Shown here in pieces: positions 7,894-17,036 of a stretch of DNA of 19,826 nucleotides. How positions within the stretch are numbered: the first letter of the stretch is position 1; each line of letters starts with the position of its first letter. The notes below the pieces were generated by a model. The model had not been told where the DNA came from. It saw only the letters and a list, made by a program, of their open reading frames with translations, and did no database searches. The stretch covers positions 1-19,826 of the forward strand of contig CAZFZL010000018.1 of assembly GCA_964523005.1 (NCBI GenBank). The letters are read 5' to 3'. The stretch is from UMGS1307 sp964523005 (GTDB lineage: Bacteria > Bacillota > Clostridia > Oscillospirales > CAG-382). The position numbers and the translations under genes are program-made.

Positions 7894-10800
7894 AGCACAG
7901 CAAAAGGTCATAAGCAGCCGGCGATGCTCGCTCGTCGTCTCCGCCGGCGCCGGTGCCGGAAAGACTTCATGTCTGACGGAACGAATAATCGAAAGTCTGA
8001 AAGACGGCGTAGACATCAGAAATATGCTCGTCGTGACGTTCACACGTGCAGCCGCCGCCGATATACGTGCCAAGCTTTATGCAAGACTCACCGACATAAT
8101 TGCCGCCGATCCGTCTGACAAGCAGATGTATTCACAGCTTTGTCTGCTGCCGGCAGCCGATATATCGACTATTGATTCCTATTGTCTGAAAATAGTCCGC
8201 GAGAACTTTCAGATTTTAGGTCAGTCGCCTTCCCTGCGCATACTGAAGGGAGCTGAGAGCGCACTGATAAAGGAAAAATGTCTTGATACGCTGTTCAAGG
8301 ACGAGTACGAAAAAGGCAGCTCTGATTTTCTGAGTTTTATCGACGCTTTTTCAGAGCCGAGAAGCGACCGCAGAGCATCAGAGCTTATAGCGAACATATA
8401 CGAAAAGATTGACGCTTACCCCGATCCGAACGCATATCTCGACGAATGTGTTGAAGGTTATAAGGCTACAGCAGAGAATAAAAATATTTACAATTCCCAG
8501 CCCGGCTCTATGCTGTTTCGTACAACAGGCGCGCTCATTGCATCATATGAGGCAGCGGCAAAAAAAGCGTTCGACACGGCTTCACGCATCAACGATGTAT
8601 GTATAGATGCGTTTCGTGCACATATGGAAGCGGCTTCTCTTCTTTCGCGCTCTAACAATTCATATGAAGCCATGAAAAACGCGTGCGATTCTATTGCCGC
8701 AATTCCCAATATACGCACCAAGGGTCTTTCAGAGGATGAAAAAAAGATAATAAAGACTTTAAACGAGCGTCTTAAGAAGGATTATCTGACAAAGCTGAAA
8801 TCGTGGTTCTCACGCTCTGAGGAGCAAGTGAAGGACGAGACTGTGCAATGCCTTGAATATATTGCAACGCTTTCGCGGCTGTTGAAAGCTTACGCAGCGC
8901 TCTGTACCAAAGCAAAATCGGAGCGTGAAGCGGCAGAGTTTTCCGATGTTGAGCATATGGCGCTCAGACTTCTCGAAGAGAACGGTTCTCCGACAGCGCT
9001 GTGTCTGAGACTCAGAGCCGGGCTTGAACAGATATATATAGATGAATATCAGGATGTCAACCCGCTTCAGGACAAGATTTTCTCGATGCTGTCCAACGAT
9101 GAAAACCGTTTTATAGTCGGCGACGCGAAGCAGAGCATATACAGATTCAGAAACGCACAGCCGGAAATATTCACCTCATATGTCTCATCCGCGCGACCGT
9201 ACAGCGAAGGGATGAAAAGCGGGAAGCTGTACCTTTCGGAGAATTTTCGTTCCGGACAGTATATAATCGATTTCGTCAACCATATATTCAGGACAAAAAA
9301 CAGAAAAAACTATCCTGTTGAAGAAGAATTGAAATACGCCGTCAACGCCGGCACAAACGAAAGGGTCTGTATAATGCCTGCCGACGGCATTGAGGACGAG
9401 GCAACACTCGTCGCAGACAGGATATGTGAGCTCGTCGGAAGCTTTATCAAGCGTGACGGCACACCGCTCAGATACGGCGACATAGCGCTGCTCATGCGTG
9501 CGCCCTCAACAGATACAGAATGCTTTGTCAGGGAATTCAGAAAACGTATGATACCGTTTTCATGTGAGCAAAGCAGCGATTTTCTCTATTCACCCGAAAT
9601 ACTGCTTATGACAGCATTGCTGCGGAGCATCGACAATCCGCTTGACGATATCGCGCTTGCCGGTGCCCTTTGCAGCCCTGTTTTCGGATTTGACGAAGCA
9701 GACCTGCTCAGGCTAAGGCGCGCGGGAACAAGCGCTTCACTGTATGAAGCGCTTATAAAAAGCGACCTTCGTCAAACAGGCAGGTGTTTCAGAGCCGTCC
9801 GCATAACAAGAGAAAAAAGTCACGTCAGCACAGCGCTGCTCAAGCTGCGCCGCGGCTGTGACAGCGCGTTCGCACAGAAGGCATTTTCAGCCTCTTCTAA
9901 GCTTACACGATTCAGAAACTTCGCCTGTTCTTCGGGATGTGACGAGGTGATATGGTACATATATATGAATTCGGGCCTGCTCGGTACAGCGGCTACACCT
10001 GAACGTGCTAACCTTCTGCGGTTATATGAAGCTGCACGTTCGTTTGAAAGCAGTCAGCCGCACGGTCTTTCAGCATTCGTAGAATACTATAGGGAAATAT
10101 ATGATAAGAAGCTAAAGGACGATAACAATTCCATACCTTCGTTTTCCGACGATAGGGTACATATCATGTCAATACACCAGTCGAAGGGTCTTGATTTCCC
10201 CGCTGTATTCCTCTGCCGCGCATCTAAGAAAATCAACATTTCAGATATTTCGGAGAATTATATAGTATCACATATAAACGGAATTTCTCTTCGATTTGAT
10301 GACAGAAGGCTGCTCAGAAAAATAAAACCGGTGTTTTTTGAGGCTGCTGCGCAAGAGGAGAAGTCCATGCTCGCCGGCGAGGAAAAACGGCTGCTTTATG
10401 TCGCGCTGACACGCGCTAAGGAGCTGTTGTTTGTGAGTGGCGACCGCAAATTTCAGGAAAATTCATACCTTGCAGACATCTTGTGTGCAAGCGGTCTTGA
10501 GTGTTGCCGCGTTTACGAACGCAGCGAAGAACGTGAAAGCGCTGCAACAGCGGAAGAAAAGACCGATGCTGTAAATAGCATCGGCACGCCTGAAAACGTC
10601 AGCTTTATATACCCTTACGGTCAGCCGCCGCGCGCAAAAATATCAGTTTCAGAGCTTGACGAAAGCGGTTCGGTACTTTCGGCAGGAAGCGTGAACCGCT
10701 CGGTGGTACATACTGTACCGTCGTTCATACATGAACGCTCGTCAGGCGCGCAGCATGGAACCGCGATGCACGAATTTATGCAGTTTGCTTCATTCAAAAA

Positions 10801-11260
10801 TGTTGAAGTGCTTGGCGTACACGAGGAAGCTAAGCGGCTCGTTGAGTTAAAATTTATCACAGGCGAACAGCTTCTTTTGTTGAACATAAAGCAGCTTGAA
10901 GGCTTTTTTGATTCATCGCTTTACGGACAGATCAAAAGCAGTCCGCGTGTTTTTCGCGAAAAGCGGTTTTCAATCATCGAAAACGCAGAACTGCTCGGTG
11001 AAAAGTATGCTTCTCAAAACGAAAAGATTCTTGTTCAGGGAGTAATAGACCTGTTTTTTGAAAACCCCGACGGCTCCTTTACGGTCGTAGACTACAAAAC
11101 CGATTTTGGAGACGACAGTGAAGCTATTGCCGGACGCCATATGGTTCAGATTCAATATTACTGCCGGGCTGTGCGTGAGATGACGCGCCGGGAAGCGACG
11201 CGGGCGGTCGTTTTCCACTTTTCTTCCGGAAAAGCGATTGAACTGCCTCCTTCTCCGTAA
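7880..11260 (+). CDS. addA: ATP-dependent helicase/nuclease subunit A
   Basis: A protein of 1126 residues, the UvrD/Rep-type (superfamily 1A) motor and second nuclease of AddAB. It has TEAQQKVI (Q motif), Walker A VSAGAGAGKTSCL, VTFTRAAAADIR, Walker B YIDEYQDVNPLQ, VGDAKQSIYRFRNAQP, MSIHQSKGLDFPAVF and LLYVALTRAKELLFVSG, in the canonical order. The C-terminal RecB-like nuclease has GTAMHEFMQ and VVDYKTDFGDD (near residue 1070). I chose ATG 7880, which starts inside addB and has an AAGGGAGG site 9 bases upstream; a longer reading from 7751 is rejected because it adds 43 residues antithetical to the family start. Its last 137 bases are also covered, on the other strand, by the end of the flippase gene. 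Confidence 0.96.
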   Translation: MKWTEAQQKVISSRRCSLVVSAGAGAGKTSCLTERIIESLKDGVDIRNMLVVTFTRAAAADIRAKLYARLTDIIAADPSDKQMYSQLCLLPAADISTIDSYCLKIVRENFQILGQSPSLRILKGAESALIKEKCLDTLFKDEYEKGSSDFLSFIDAFSEPRSDRRASELIANIYEKIDAYPDPNAYLDECVEGYKATAENKNIYNSQPGSMLFRTTGALIASYEAAAKKAFDTASRINDVCIDAFRAHMEAASLLSRSNNSYEAMKNACDSIAAIPNIRTKGLSEDEKKIIKTLNERLKKDYLTKLKSWFSRSEEQVKDETVQCLEYIATLSRLLKAYAALCTKAKSEREAAEFSDVEHMALRLLEENGSPTALCLRLRAGLEQIYIDEYQDVNPLQDKIFSMLSNDENRFIVGDAKQSIYRFRNAQPEIFTSYVSSARPYSEGMKSGKLYLSENFRSGQYIIDFVNHIFRTKNRKNYPVEEELKYAVNAGTNERVCIMPADGIEDEATLVADRICELVGSFIKRDGTPLRYGDIALLMRAPSTDTECFVREFRKRMIPFSCEQSSDFLYSPEILLMTALLRSIDNPLDDIALAGALCSPVFGFDEADLLRLRRAGTSASLYEALIKSDLRQTGRCFRAVRITREKSHVSTALLKLRRGCDSAFAQKAFSASSKLTRFRNFACSSGCDEVIWYIYMNSGLLGTAATPERANLLRLYEAARSFESSQPHGLSAFVEYYREIYDKKLKDDNNSIPSFSDDRVHIMSIHQSKGLDFPAVFLCRASKKINISDISENYIVSHINGISLRFDDRRLLRKIKPVFFEAAAQEEKSMLAGEEKRLLYVALTRAKELLFVSGDRKFQENSYLADILCASGLECCRVYERSEERESAATAEEKTDAVNSIGTPENVSFIYPYGQPPRAKISVSELDESGSVLSAGSVNRSVVHTVPSFIHERSSGAQHGTAMHEFMQFASFKNVEVLGVHEEAKRLVELKFITGEQLLLLNIKQLEGFFDSSLYGQIKSSPRVFREKRFSIIENAELLGEKYASQNEKILVQGVIDLFFENPDGSFTVVDYKTDFGDDSEAIAGRHMVQIQYYCRAVREMTRREATRAVVFHFSSGKAIELPPSP

Positions 11261-12572
11261 ACCCGACGACGCTGCGCAGCTTGAAGTAGCACATTGCAAA
11301 CGTAAAGAGATTTGATCCGGCGAGCAGCCAAAGATACCCGGTGACACCGGTGCTCGGTATTAGCAGCACTATTATCAATATACGCAATATCGAATTGCAG
11401 ATGCAGCAAAGCAGCGTATAGTGCTGATGGCCAAGCGCCTTGAGTATGCCGTCTGATACAGTTTCGATGTACATCGCCGGCGTAACGGCGGCAAGAATAC
11501 GCATAGCGTATGCGCATTCGTCCGTTTTATAAAAGAGCATTGAAAGCTCTGACGGAAAAGCAAAGAACACAGCGCCGACGAGTAGCGAAAAGAGGATCAC
11601 CGGTCCCATCACGCGCGTCACCTTCGCTTTTACGATTTCTTTTCCTTCACGCGCGTTGTCGCGTGACAGCTCGGGAATCAGGAGAGAAACAAGCGATGAG
11701 AGAAACGCAAAAGGAAAGAACAGGAGAGGGATTACCATGCCCCTTACCATACCGTATGCGGCGAGCGATGCCTGATAGTCGCCTGCGTACTGCGTGAAGC
11801 ATTGTGGAATGAGGATACTCTCGCCGGTATGAAGCACAGTCATTATATATGACGAAGCGGCGAGAGGAACAGTCACATGAAGCAGCTTTTTTATGGGTAG
11901 AACGCTCGATGCTCTACCCTTTTCTTTTTTTGTGAAAAGATACACAAAGGCAAGATACGCAAATGACGCACCTTCACCGAGGACGGTACCGATAACAACT
12001 GCCATACAGAGCTTCCCTGTATCTGATGAATTTGAAAGCACGAACGAGAACAACGCGACAGAAACGCCTATTTTGACCGCCTGCTCGAATATAAGCGCCG
12101 ACGCGTTTTTCCATACCTTGCCCTGCGCGAGAAAAAACCCCTTCAGGCAGCCGGAAAGCGCAATGAACGGCATACAGAGCGCGAGAGCGCGTACAGGCTG
12201 TATTATCCGCTCATCGTTCATAAGTGTACCGGCGATAAAATCAGACAGCAACAGCATAACGCCGAGCGCGGCGACGGACAGGCAGAGCGAAACCGCACAG
12301 CAGCGGCGTAGGACGGCAACAGCTCCGGGAGTGACCCTGCCGTCTTCCATCTTCTCGGCCGCGAGCCGCGACACAGCAAGCGAAAACCCTGCGGTTGCAA
12401 AGGTAGCAAAAAGCGTATATACTGACATTATAAGCTGATACAGACCTATTCCCTCGGCGCCGATGCGCGCCGTCAGGTATAGTCTGTATGCCATACCTAT
12501 GAAGCGTGTTATGAGAGAAAACACGCTTAGTACAGCCGTGCCTGCCGCGAGCGACCGTTTACCGGATATCAA
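11124..12572 (-). CDS. SpoVB-like oligosaccharide flippase (MOP superfamily)
   Basis: An integral membrane protein of about 482 residues with about 12-14 hydrophobic segments. The N-terminus (SGKRSLAAGTAVLSVFSLITRFIG, then RIGAEGIGLYQLIMSVYTLFATFATAG) matches the SpoVB/polysaccharide-biosynthesis branch of lipid-linked oligosaccharide flippases. SpoVB acts in spore cortex peptidoglycan synthesis; a vegetative lipid II or polysaccharide role is also possible. Start choice: GTG at 12581 has no ribosome binding site, whereas TTG at 12572 has GAGGTG six bases upstream, so I prefer the TTG; the difference is three residues. The hydrophilic tail (last ~45 residues, rich in Lys, Pro, Ser and Gln) is encoded opposite addA and looks like an extension past the last membrane helix rather than a conserved domain. 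Confidence 0.85.
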   Translation of the reverse strand: MISGKRSLAAGTAVLSVFSLITRFIGMAYRLYLTARIGAEGIGLYQLIMSVYTLFATFATAGFSLAVSRLAAEKMEDGRVTPGAVAVLRRCCAVSLCLSVAALGVMLLLSDFIAGTLMNDERIIQPVRALALCMPFIALSGCLKGFFLAQGKVWKNASALIFEQAVKIGVSVALFSFVLSNSSDTGKLCMAVVIGTVLGEGASFAYLAFVYLFTKKEKGRASSVLPIKKLLHVTVPLAASSYIMTVLHTGESILIPQCFTQYAGDYQASLAAYGMVRGMVIPLLFFPFAFLSSLVSLLIPELSRDNAREGKEIVKAKVTRVMGPVILFSLLVGAVFFAFPSELSMLFYKTDECAYAMRILAAVTPAMYIETVSDGILKALGHQHYTLLCCICNSILRILIIVLLIPSTGVTGYLWLLAGSNLFTFAMCYFKLRSVVGFTEKEAVQSLFRKKSGKRPPASLPGASSHAQPGSNIESEPYGVRQ

Positions 12573-12711
12573 AAACAGCACCTCATTTCACACAATCATA
12601 TGAAACGGTGCTGATTTTCATGACTGCCTCAATAAAAGCGCCGAAAAAAAGCTTTGTCTGACGATAAAAACTATGCAAGGTGGCAAAACACATGAATTTT
12701 CGGAAATTGTC

Positions 12712-12740
12712 TTGATTTACAGGAGCTTTTGTTGTATATT
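12712..12740 (+). promoter_or_regulatory. Sigma-A-like promoter for glyA
   Basis: TTGATT at 12712-12717 and TATATT at 12735-12740 are separated by 17 bases, a good housekeeping promoter about 30 bases before the glyA start. The stretch from the -10 box to the gene is very AT-rich. The rest of the 190-base gap between the flippase gene and glyA shows no riboswitch or conserved structure that I can recognise. Confidence 0.6.
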
Positions 12741-12771
12741 GATAATATAAAATAAAAACAGGGACGGTGTT

Positions 12772-14016
12772 ATGATGGTTGACAGGCAGATAGAATTCAT
12801 CGGTCAGAAGGACAAAGCCCTCGCCGACGCTATTGCAGACGAGCTGAAAAGACAGCGCCGGAATATTGAGCTCATCGCATCGGAAAATTTCGTTTCCGAA
12901 ACGGTGCTTGCAGCAGCCGGAACAATTCTCACAAACAAATATGCTGAAGGCTATCCGGGAAAACGCTATTACGGCGGATGCGAATGTGTCGATGTTGTCG
13001 AAAATCTCGCGATCGATCGCGCAAAACAGCTTTTTGGCGCAGAGCACGTCAATGTTCAGCCGCACAGCGGAGCACAGGCTAACTCAGCAGTATATATTGC
13101 GCTTCTCAAGCCGGGCGATACGATCATGGGAATGTCCCTCGCACACGGCGGTCATCTGACTCACGGCAGCCCCGTCAATTTTTCGGGCAAGTTCTTCAAC
13201 ATCGTACCTTACGGTGTTGACGACGTGACCCACAGAATAGATTACGACAAGCTCGAGCAGACCGCTATGGAATGCAAGCCGCAGATGATAGTCGCAGGCG
13301 CTTCGGCTTATCCGCGTATTATCGACTTTGAGCGCTTCTCATACATAGCCAAGAAGGTCGGCGCATATCTTATGGTAGATATGGCACACATAGCCGGTCT
13401 CGTCGCTGCCGGTCTTCATCCGAGCCCCATTCCATACGCCGATGTTGTCACTACGACGACACATAAGACTCTCAGAGGTCCGCGCGGCGGCATGATAATG
13501 TGCCGTGAAGAGCTTGGGCAGAAAATAGATAAAGGAATATTCCCCGGTTCACAGGGCGGTCCGCTCCTTCACATTATTGCTGCTAAGGCAGCATGCTTCG
13601 GCGAAGCGCTCACCGATGATTTCAAGGCTTACCAGAAGCGTATCATCGACAACGCGGCTTGTCTTGCTTCCGAGCTTAAAAAAGAGGGTTTCGACCTTGT
13701 TTCCGGCGGAACGGACAACCATCTTATGCTCGTTGACCTGAGGCCCTTCAGTATCACCGGCAGAGAGCTTGAGCACAGGCTTGATGAGGTGTACATAACC
13801 GTCAACAAGAACGCCATCCCCAACGACCCCGAAAAGCCTGCTATTACGAGCGGTATACGCGTAGGCACTCCGGCGGTCACGACGCGCGGCTTCGGTCTTG
13901 AAGAAATGAAGCAGATCGCTCATTTCATGAAGCTCGCTTCAACGGATTTCGAAGCAAAACGCGATTACATACGCGAATGTGTGAACGCGCTGTGCGAAAA
14001 GTATCCGCTGTATTAA
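12772..14016 (+). CDS. glyA: Serine hydroxymethyltransferase
   Basis: A PLP enzyme of 414 residues, the standard length, that interconverts serine and glycine while loading tetrahydrofolate with a one-carbon unit in the cytoplasm. Diagnostic stretches are RRNIELIASENFVS, GYPGKRYYGGCE, VNVQPHSGAQAN, VDMAHIAGLVAAG, TTTTHKTLRGPRGG with Lys232 as the PLP lysine, and GSQGGPLLH. The start is ATG 12772, or ATG 12775 one codon later; AGGGACGG just upstream serves either. It is monocistronic, with its own promoter and a strong hairpin terminator right after the stop. Confidence 0.97.
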   Translation: MMVDRQIEFIGQKDKALADAIADELKRQRRNIELIASENFVSETVLAAAGTILTNKYAEGYPGKRYYGGCECVDVVENLAIDRAKQLFGAEHVNVQPHSGAQANSAVYIALLKPGDTIMGMSLAHGGHLTHGSPVNFSGKFFNIVPYGVDDVTHRIDYDKLEQTAMECKPQMIVAGASAYPRIIDFERFSYIAKKVGAYLMVDMAHIAGLVAAGLHPSPIPYADVVTTTTHKTLRGPRGGMIMCREELGQKIDKGIFPGSQGGPLLHIIAAKAACFGEALTDDFKAYQKRIIDNAACLASELKKEGFDLVSGGTDNHLMLVDLRPFSITGRELEHRLDEVYITVNKNAIPNDPEKPAITSGIRVGTPAVTTRGFGLEEMKQIAHFMKLASTDFEAKRDYIRECVNALCEKYPLY

Positions 14017-14028
14017 AAATGATAAAAT

Positions 14029-14053
14029 AAGAGCTGCCATGCAGCTCTTTTTT
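14029..14053. terminator. Intrinsic terminator between glyA and nadE
   Basis: A 9-bp perfect stem (AAGAGCTGC paired with GCAGCTCTT) around a three-base CAT loop, followed by a T run on the + strand. It starts 12 bases after the glyA stop. On the minus strand the stem is followed by a weaker run (TTATTTTAT), so it could also end the nadE transcript, which arrives from the other side. Confidence 0.85.
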
Positions 14054-14058
14054 ATATT

Positions 14059-14784
14059 CTATTTTGAAAAGCGTTTGATCTCAAGCTTATGAAGACTGCG
14101 GCTGTGATAGCGTTCGATTATCTCGCGGTCATGCTCAGTCGCCTTGCCCGTCATAAGGTATTTATCGATCGCGTCGTACGTCACACCCATTTCCTTTTCG
14201 TCTGTCTGCCCTTCGAAAAGCCCCGCCGAGGGAGCTTTTTCGATTATGTGCTTCGGCGCGCCGAGATAGCGTAAAAACTCAAAGATCTCTGTAGCGGTCA
14301 GGTCTGAGACCGGGTTGAAATCGTGGGCGCCGTCGCCCCATTTTGTATAATAGCCCATATAGCCTTCGCTTCTGTTGCCCGTTCCGGCGACGAGACGGCT
14401 CTCGGACGCGGCGACAGCATAGAGCGTGATCATTCTCAGACGCGGTGCGATGTTCGTATCACCTGCCTTAGATACCTGCGTTGCGCTTCCGACGGCTTCG
14501 AGCACGGCATCCTTGCATTTGGATATGTCGACGACACGGCATTCTATCCCGAACTGCTCTGCAAGTGCGTTCGCGTCCTCAAGGTCGGTCGTAAAGTTGA
14601 CGGACGAATGACACGGCATCATTATTCCGACGGTATTCTCACACGCTTTTTTGCAGAGTATCCCGACGAGCGCGCTGTCCTTGCCGCCGCTGTTTCCGAA
14701 CACTATTCCGGAGCAGCCGCTTGAAGCTACGAGCTCTCGTATAAACTCAACACGTTTTTCCGTTTCCGATCCGTAATCTCTCAT
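14059..14784 (-). CDS. nadE: NAD(+) synthetase, ammonia-dependent
   Basis: A protein of 241 residues that adenylates nicotinate adenine dinucleotide and replaces the adenylate with ammonia, the last step of NAD synthesis. The PP-loop SGGKDS is at residues 32-37. Other family landmarks are VAGTGNRSE, GYYTKWGDGAHDFNP and KAPSAGLFEGQTDE. There is no nitrilase-type glutaminase domain, so it would use free ammonia. The start ATG overlaps the pyrG stop (ATGA), so translation is probably coupled. It is the last gene of the minus-strand nitrogen operon and ends at the bidirectional terminator. Confidence 0.95.
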   Translation of the reverse strand: MRDYGSETEKRVEFIRELVASSGCSGIVFGNSGGKDSALVGILCKKACENTVGIMMPCHSSVNFTTDLEDANALAEQFGIECRVVDISKCKDAVLEAVGSATQVSKAGDTNIAPRLRMITLYAVAASESRLVAGTGNRSEGYMGYYTKWGDGAHDFNPVSDLTATEIFEFLRYLGAPKHIIEKAPSAGLFEGQTDEKEMGVTYDAIDKYLMTGKATEHDREIIERYHSRSLHKLEIKRFSK

Positions 14785-16397
14785 TTAGTTTTCGTTCCTT
14801 TCGATTTTTCGACAGCCGCAGCGACGAATCCACTGAATAGCGGGTGCGGTCTGTTCGGTCTGCTTTTGAATTCAGGATGGTACTGAACGCCGATAAAAAA
14901 GTTATTCGCTTCTATTTCCACCGTTTCGACGATCCTGCCGTCCGGCGACATCCCGCTGAGCGTTAAGCCGCGTGAGGTGAGGAGCTGACGGTATTCGTTA
15001 TTGAACTCATAGCGATGGCGGTGGCGTTCTTCGATAAGGTCTTTTTTATAATATCTCATCATCTGCGTCTCCGGTACTACCCTGCACGGGTATGAACCGA
15101 GGCGCATCGTTCCGCCTTTTTCAACGACCGACGTCTGATCGGGCATAAGGTCGATGACCTTGTGCGCCGAGGTCTCGCTGAATTCTCCTGAATCGGCGTC
15201 CTCAAGTCCGCAAACGTCACGCGCATATTCGATGACGGCGATCTGCATACCGAGGCATATGCCGAAGTACGGAACGTCGTTTTCGCGCGCGTAGCGGCAT
15301 GCTTCAAGCATTCCCGATATTCCGCGAAGCCCGAAGCCTCCGGGGACGAGGATGCCGGAGCAGTCTTCAAACACTTCTTTGGCGTTCTCTGCCGTCACGC
15401 CCTCCGTGTCGACCCATTTGATGTCGACGAAGCAGCCGTTGTTATAGCCCGCATGGCGAAGCGCTTCGGCGACGGAAAGATAGGCATCGTGCAGCTTTAT
15501 ATACTTACCTGCTATCGCTATCTTCACTCTGCCGGTGCGCGATGCGATACGCGAAAGCATATCCGTCCATTCATGCAGATCGGGCGCGGGCGCGTGTATA
15601 CCGAGGCGGTTGAGGACTATATCCGAAAAGTGCTGACTTTCGAGCATTACAGGCACTTCGTACAGCTCGTTTGCCGTTCTGTTTTCGATGACACATTCTT
15701 CGCTGACGTTGCAGAAAAGCGATATTTTTCTGTAAATGCTTCTGTCGATCGGCTCGTCACAGCGCATGACTATCACATCCGGGAAAATTCCCATTGACTG
15801 AAGCTCCTTGACGCTGTGCTGAGTGGGCTTCGACTTATGCTCGCCGGAGCTTTTCAGATACGGGACGAGCGTGACGTGGATGAACAGACAGTTGTTTTTG
15901 CCCTCCTCTATTGAGAGCTGGCGTATCGCTTCAAGAAACGGCTGGCTTTCGATGTCGCCGGTCGTGCCGCCGATCTCGGTTATCACTACATCGGCGTTCG
16001 TCTCGTGTCCGACGCGCCTTATAAAATCCTTGATTTCGTTCGTAATGTGAGGGATGACCTGGATCGTATCACCGAGATATTCGCCCCTGTGCTCCTTTGA
16101 AAGGACGGTCTGATAGACCTTGCCGGAGGTCAGGTTCGAATATTTATTGAGATCTTCATCGATAAAGCGCTCGTAATGACCGAGGTCGAGATCAGTCTCC
16201 GCACCGTCACGGGTGACGAACACCTCACCGTGCTGGAAAGGATTCATTGTGCCGGGGTCGACGTTTATATACGGGTCGAGCTTCTGTGCGGCGATCTTCA
16301 GCCCGCGGGACTTGAGTATCCTTCCGAGCGACGCTGCGGTTATTCCTTTTCCGAGCCCCGACACGACGCCTCCGGTCACGAAAATGTACTTGCTCAT
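14781..16397 (-). CDS. pyrG: CTP synthase
   Basis: A protein of 538 residues, the normal length, that converts UTP to CTP using ATP and glutamine. The N-terminal synthase domain starts with YIFVTGGVVSGLGKGITAAS (ATP loop) and carries DPYINVDPGTMNPFQHGEVF and EIGGTTGDIES. The class I glutamine amidotransferase domain has GILVPGGFG, FGICLGMQ with the nucleophile Cys381, and YHPEF with the catalytic His. An AAGGA ribosome binding site lies about 11 bases before the ATG. It follows the ANTAR gene after a 28-base gap without a visible promoter or terminator, so it likely belongs to the same transcript. As a glutamine consumer it fits the theme of the operon. Confidence 0.97.
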   Translation of the reverse strand: MSKYIFVTGGVVSGLGKGITAASLGRILKSRGLKIAAQKLDPYINVDPGTMNPFQHGEVFVTRDGAETDLDLGHYERFIDEDLNKYSNLTSGKVYQTVLSKEHRGEYLGDTIQVIPHITNEIKDFIRRVGHETNADVVITEIGGTTGDIESQPFLEAIRQLSIEEGKNNCLFIHVTLVPYLKSSGEHKSKPTQHSVKELQSMGIFPDVIVMRCDEPIDRSIYRKISLFCNVSEECVIENRTANELYEVPVMLESQHFSDIVLNRLGIHAPAPDLHEWTDMLSRIASRTGRVKIAIAGKYIKLHDAYLSVAEALRHAGYNNGCFVDIKWVDTEGVTAENAKEVFEDCSGILVPGGFGLRGISGMLEACRYARENDVPYFGICLGMQIAVIEYARDVCGLEDADSGEFSETSAHKVIDLMPDQTSVVEKGGTMRLGSYPCRVVPETQMMRYYKKDLIEERHRHRYEFNNEYRQLLTSRGLTLSGMSPDGRIVETVEIEANNFFIGVQYHPEFKSRPNRPHPLFSGFVAAAVEKSKGTKTK

Positions 16398-16425
16398 ATA
16401 CTGTTTATCCTTCTTTTCTTAGCTT

Positions 16426-17034
16426 TCATCTTCCATATGCTTTGATTATATCTTTTGCGACCTCACCGCGTGAATGCCGCGTATCCATTGCTTGTTTTTC
16501 AATATACTTGTGTGCTTCGTTTTCTGTCATTTTCAGGTATTCGATGAGAATGCATTTCGCTCTGCTTACGGTTTTGACCTCGTCAAAGCGTTTCATGAGA
16601 AGCTCGTTTTCGCTTTGAAGCCGGCGAAATCTGTCTCGCGTTGCAAGTGCAAGGTCTGCCGCGTGTGTAAATGCCTGTCCCGATACAGGCTTTGCTACGG
16701 TTATCACGCCGTACTTACCGGCGCAATAGCTTATCTCGTCGAACATATCGTTTTTGACCGCTATCACGACGCCTGATACGTCCGTTTCGGTCACACGCGA
16801 AGCGAGCTCTGTCCCGAATTCGTCGCGCAGCGGTGTGTTGATGAGCACGAGGTCAAAGCTGTCGCATGACATTTTGCTTCGCGCCTGCGCACTGCTCTGT
16901 ACGCATACGAACGGCGAAAAATGCTCCGGCGGCAGTATTTTCCGCACAAACTCCGGAAATCCTTCATCGCCCGACACGACAAGTACGCTGTAAATAAAAC
17001 CATTGTGCCTGCGCGCTGTGTCGTTTAATTTCAT
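16426..17034 (-). CDS. ANTAR-domain RNA-binding antiterminator with receiver-like domain
   Basis: A protein of 202 residues. Residues 14-125 form a response-regulator receiver fold, and residues about 144-200 are an ANTAR domain (VSRAKCILIEYLKMTENEAHKYIEKQAM, then GEVAKDIIKAY), a helical domain that binds paired hexaloop RNA hairpins and prevents termination. A coiled segment (RRLQSENELLMKRF) joins them. The receiver lacks the phospho-acceptor: LVLINTPLRDEFG has Asn66 where Asp is expected, while Asp23-Glu24 and Lys115-Pro remain, so classic phosphorylation seems unlikely. The gene starts two bases after the glutamine synthetase stop with no clear ribosome binding site, implying coupling. ANTAR regulators beside glutamine synthetase genes are known from clostridia (NitR type); a candidate RNA target lies at the head of this operon. 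Confidence 0.9.
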   Translation of the reverse strand: MKLNDTARRHNGFIYSVLVVSGDEGFPEFVRKILPPEHFSPFVCVQSSAQARSKMSCDSFDLVLINTPLRDEFGTELASRVTETDVSGVVIAVKNDMFDEISYCAGKYGVITVAKPVSGQAFTHAADLALATRDRFRRLQSENELLMKRFDEVKTVSRAKCILIEYLKMTENEAHKYIEKQAMDTRHSRGEVAKDIIKAYGR

Positions 17035-17036
17035 GG

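Noticed and set aside
11893..12438. Open reading frame of 181 codons on the plus strand
   Set aside because: It is the complement of the flippase membrane segments and has no family landmarks or ribosome binding site of note.
12582..12771. Glycine, tetrahydrofolate or SAM riboswitch ahead of glyA
   Set aside because: The predicted transcript start leaves only about 25 bases of leader, and I see no conserved riboswitch core or terminator.
12583..13065. Open reading frame of 160 codons on the minus strand over the glyA promoter and 5' end
   Set aside because: It lies opposite well-supported glyA coding sequence, resembles no family I recognise, and its upstream side is glyA codons; it is a shadow frame.
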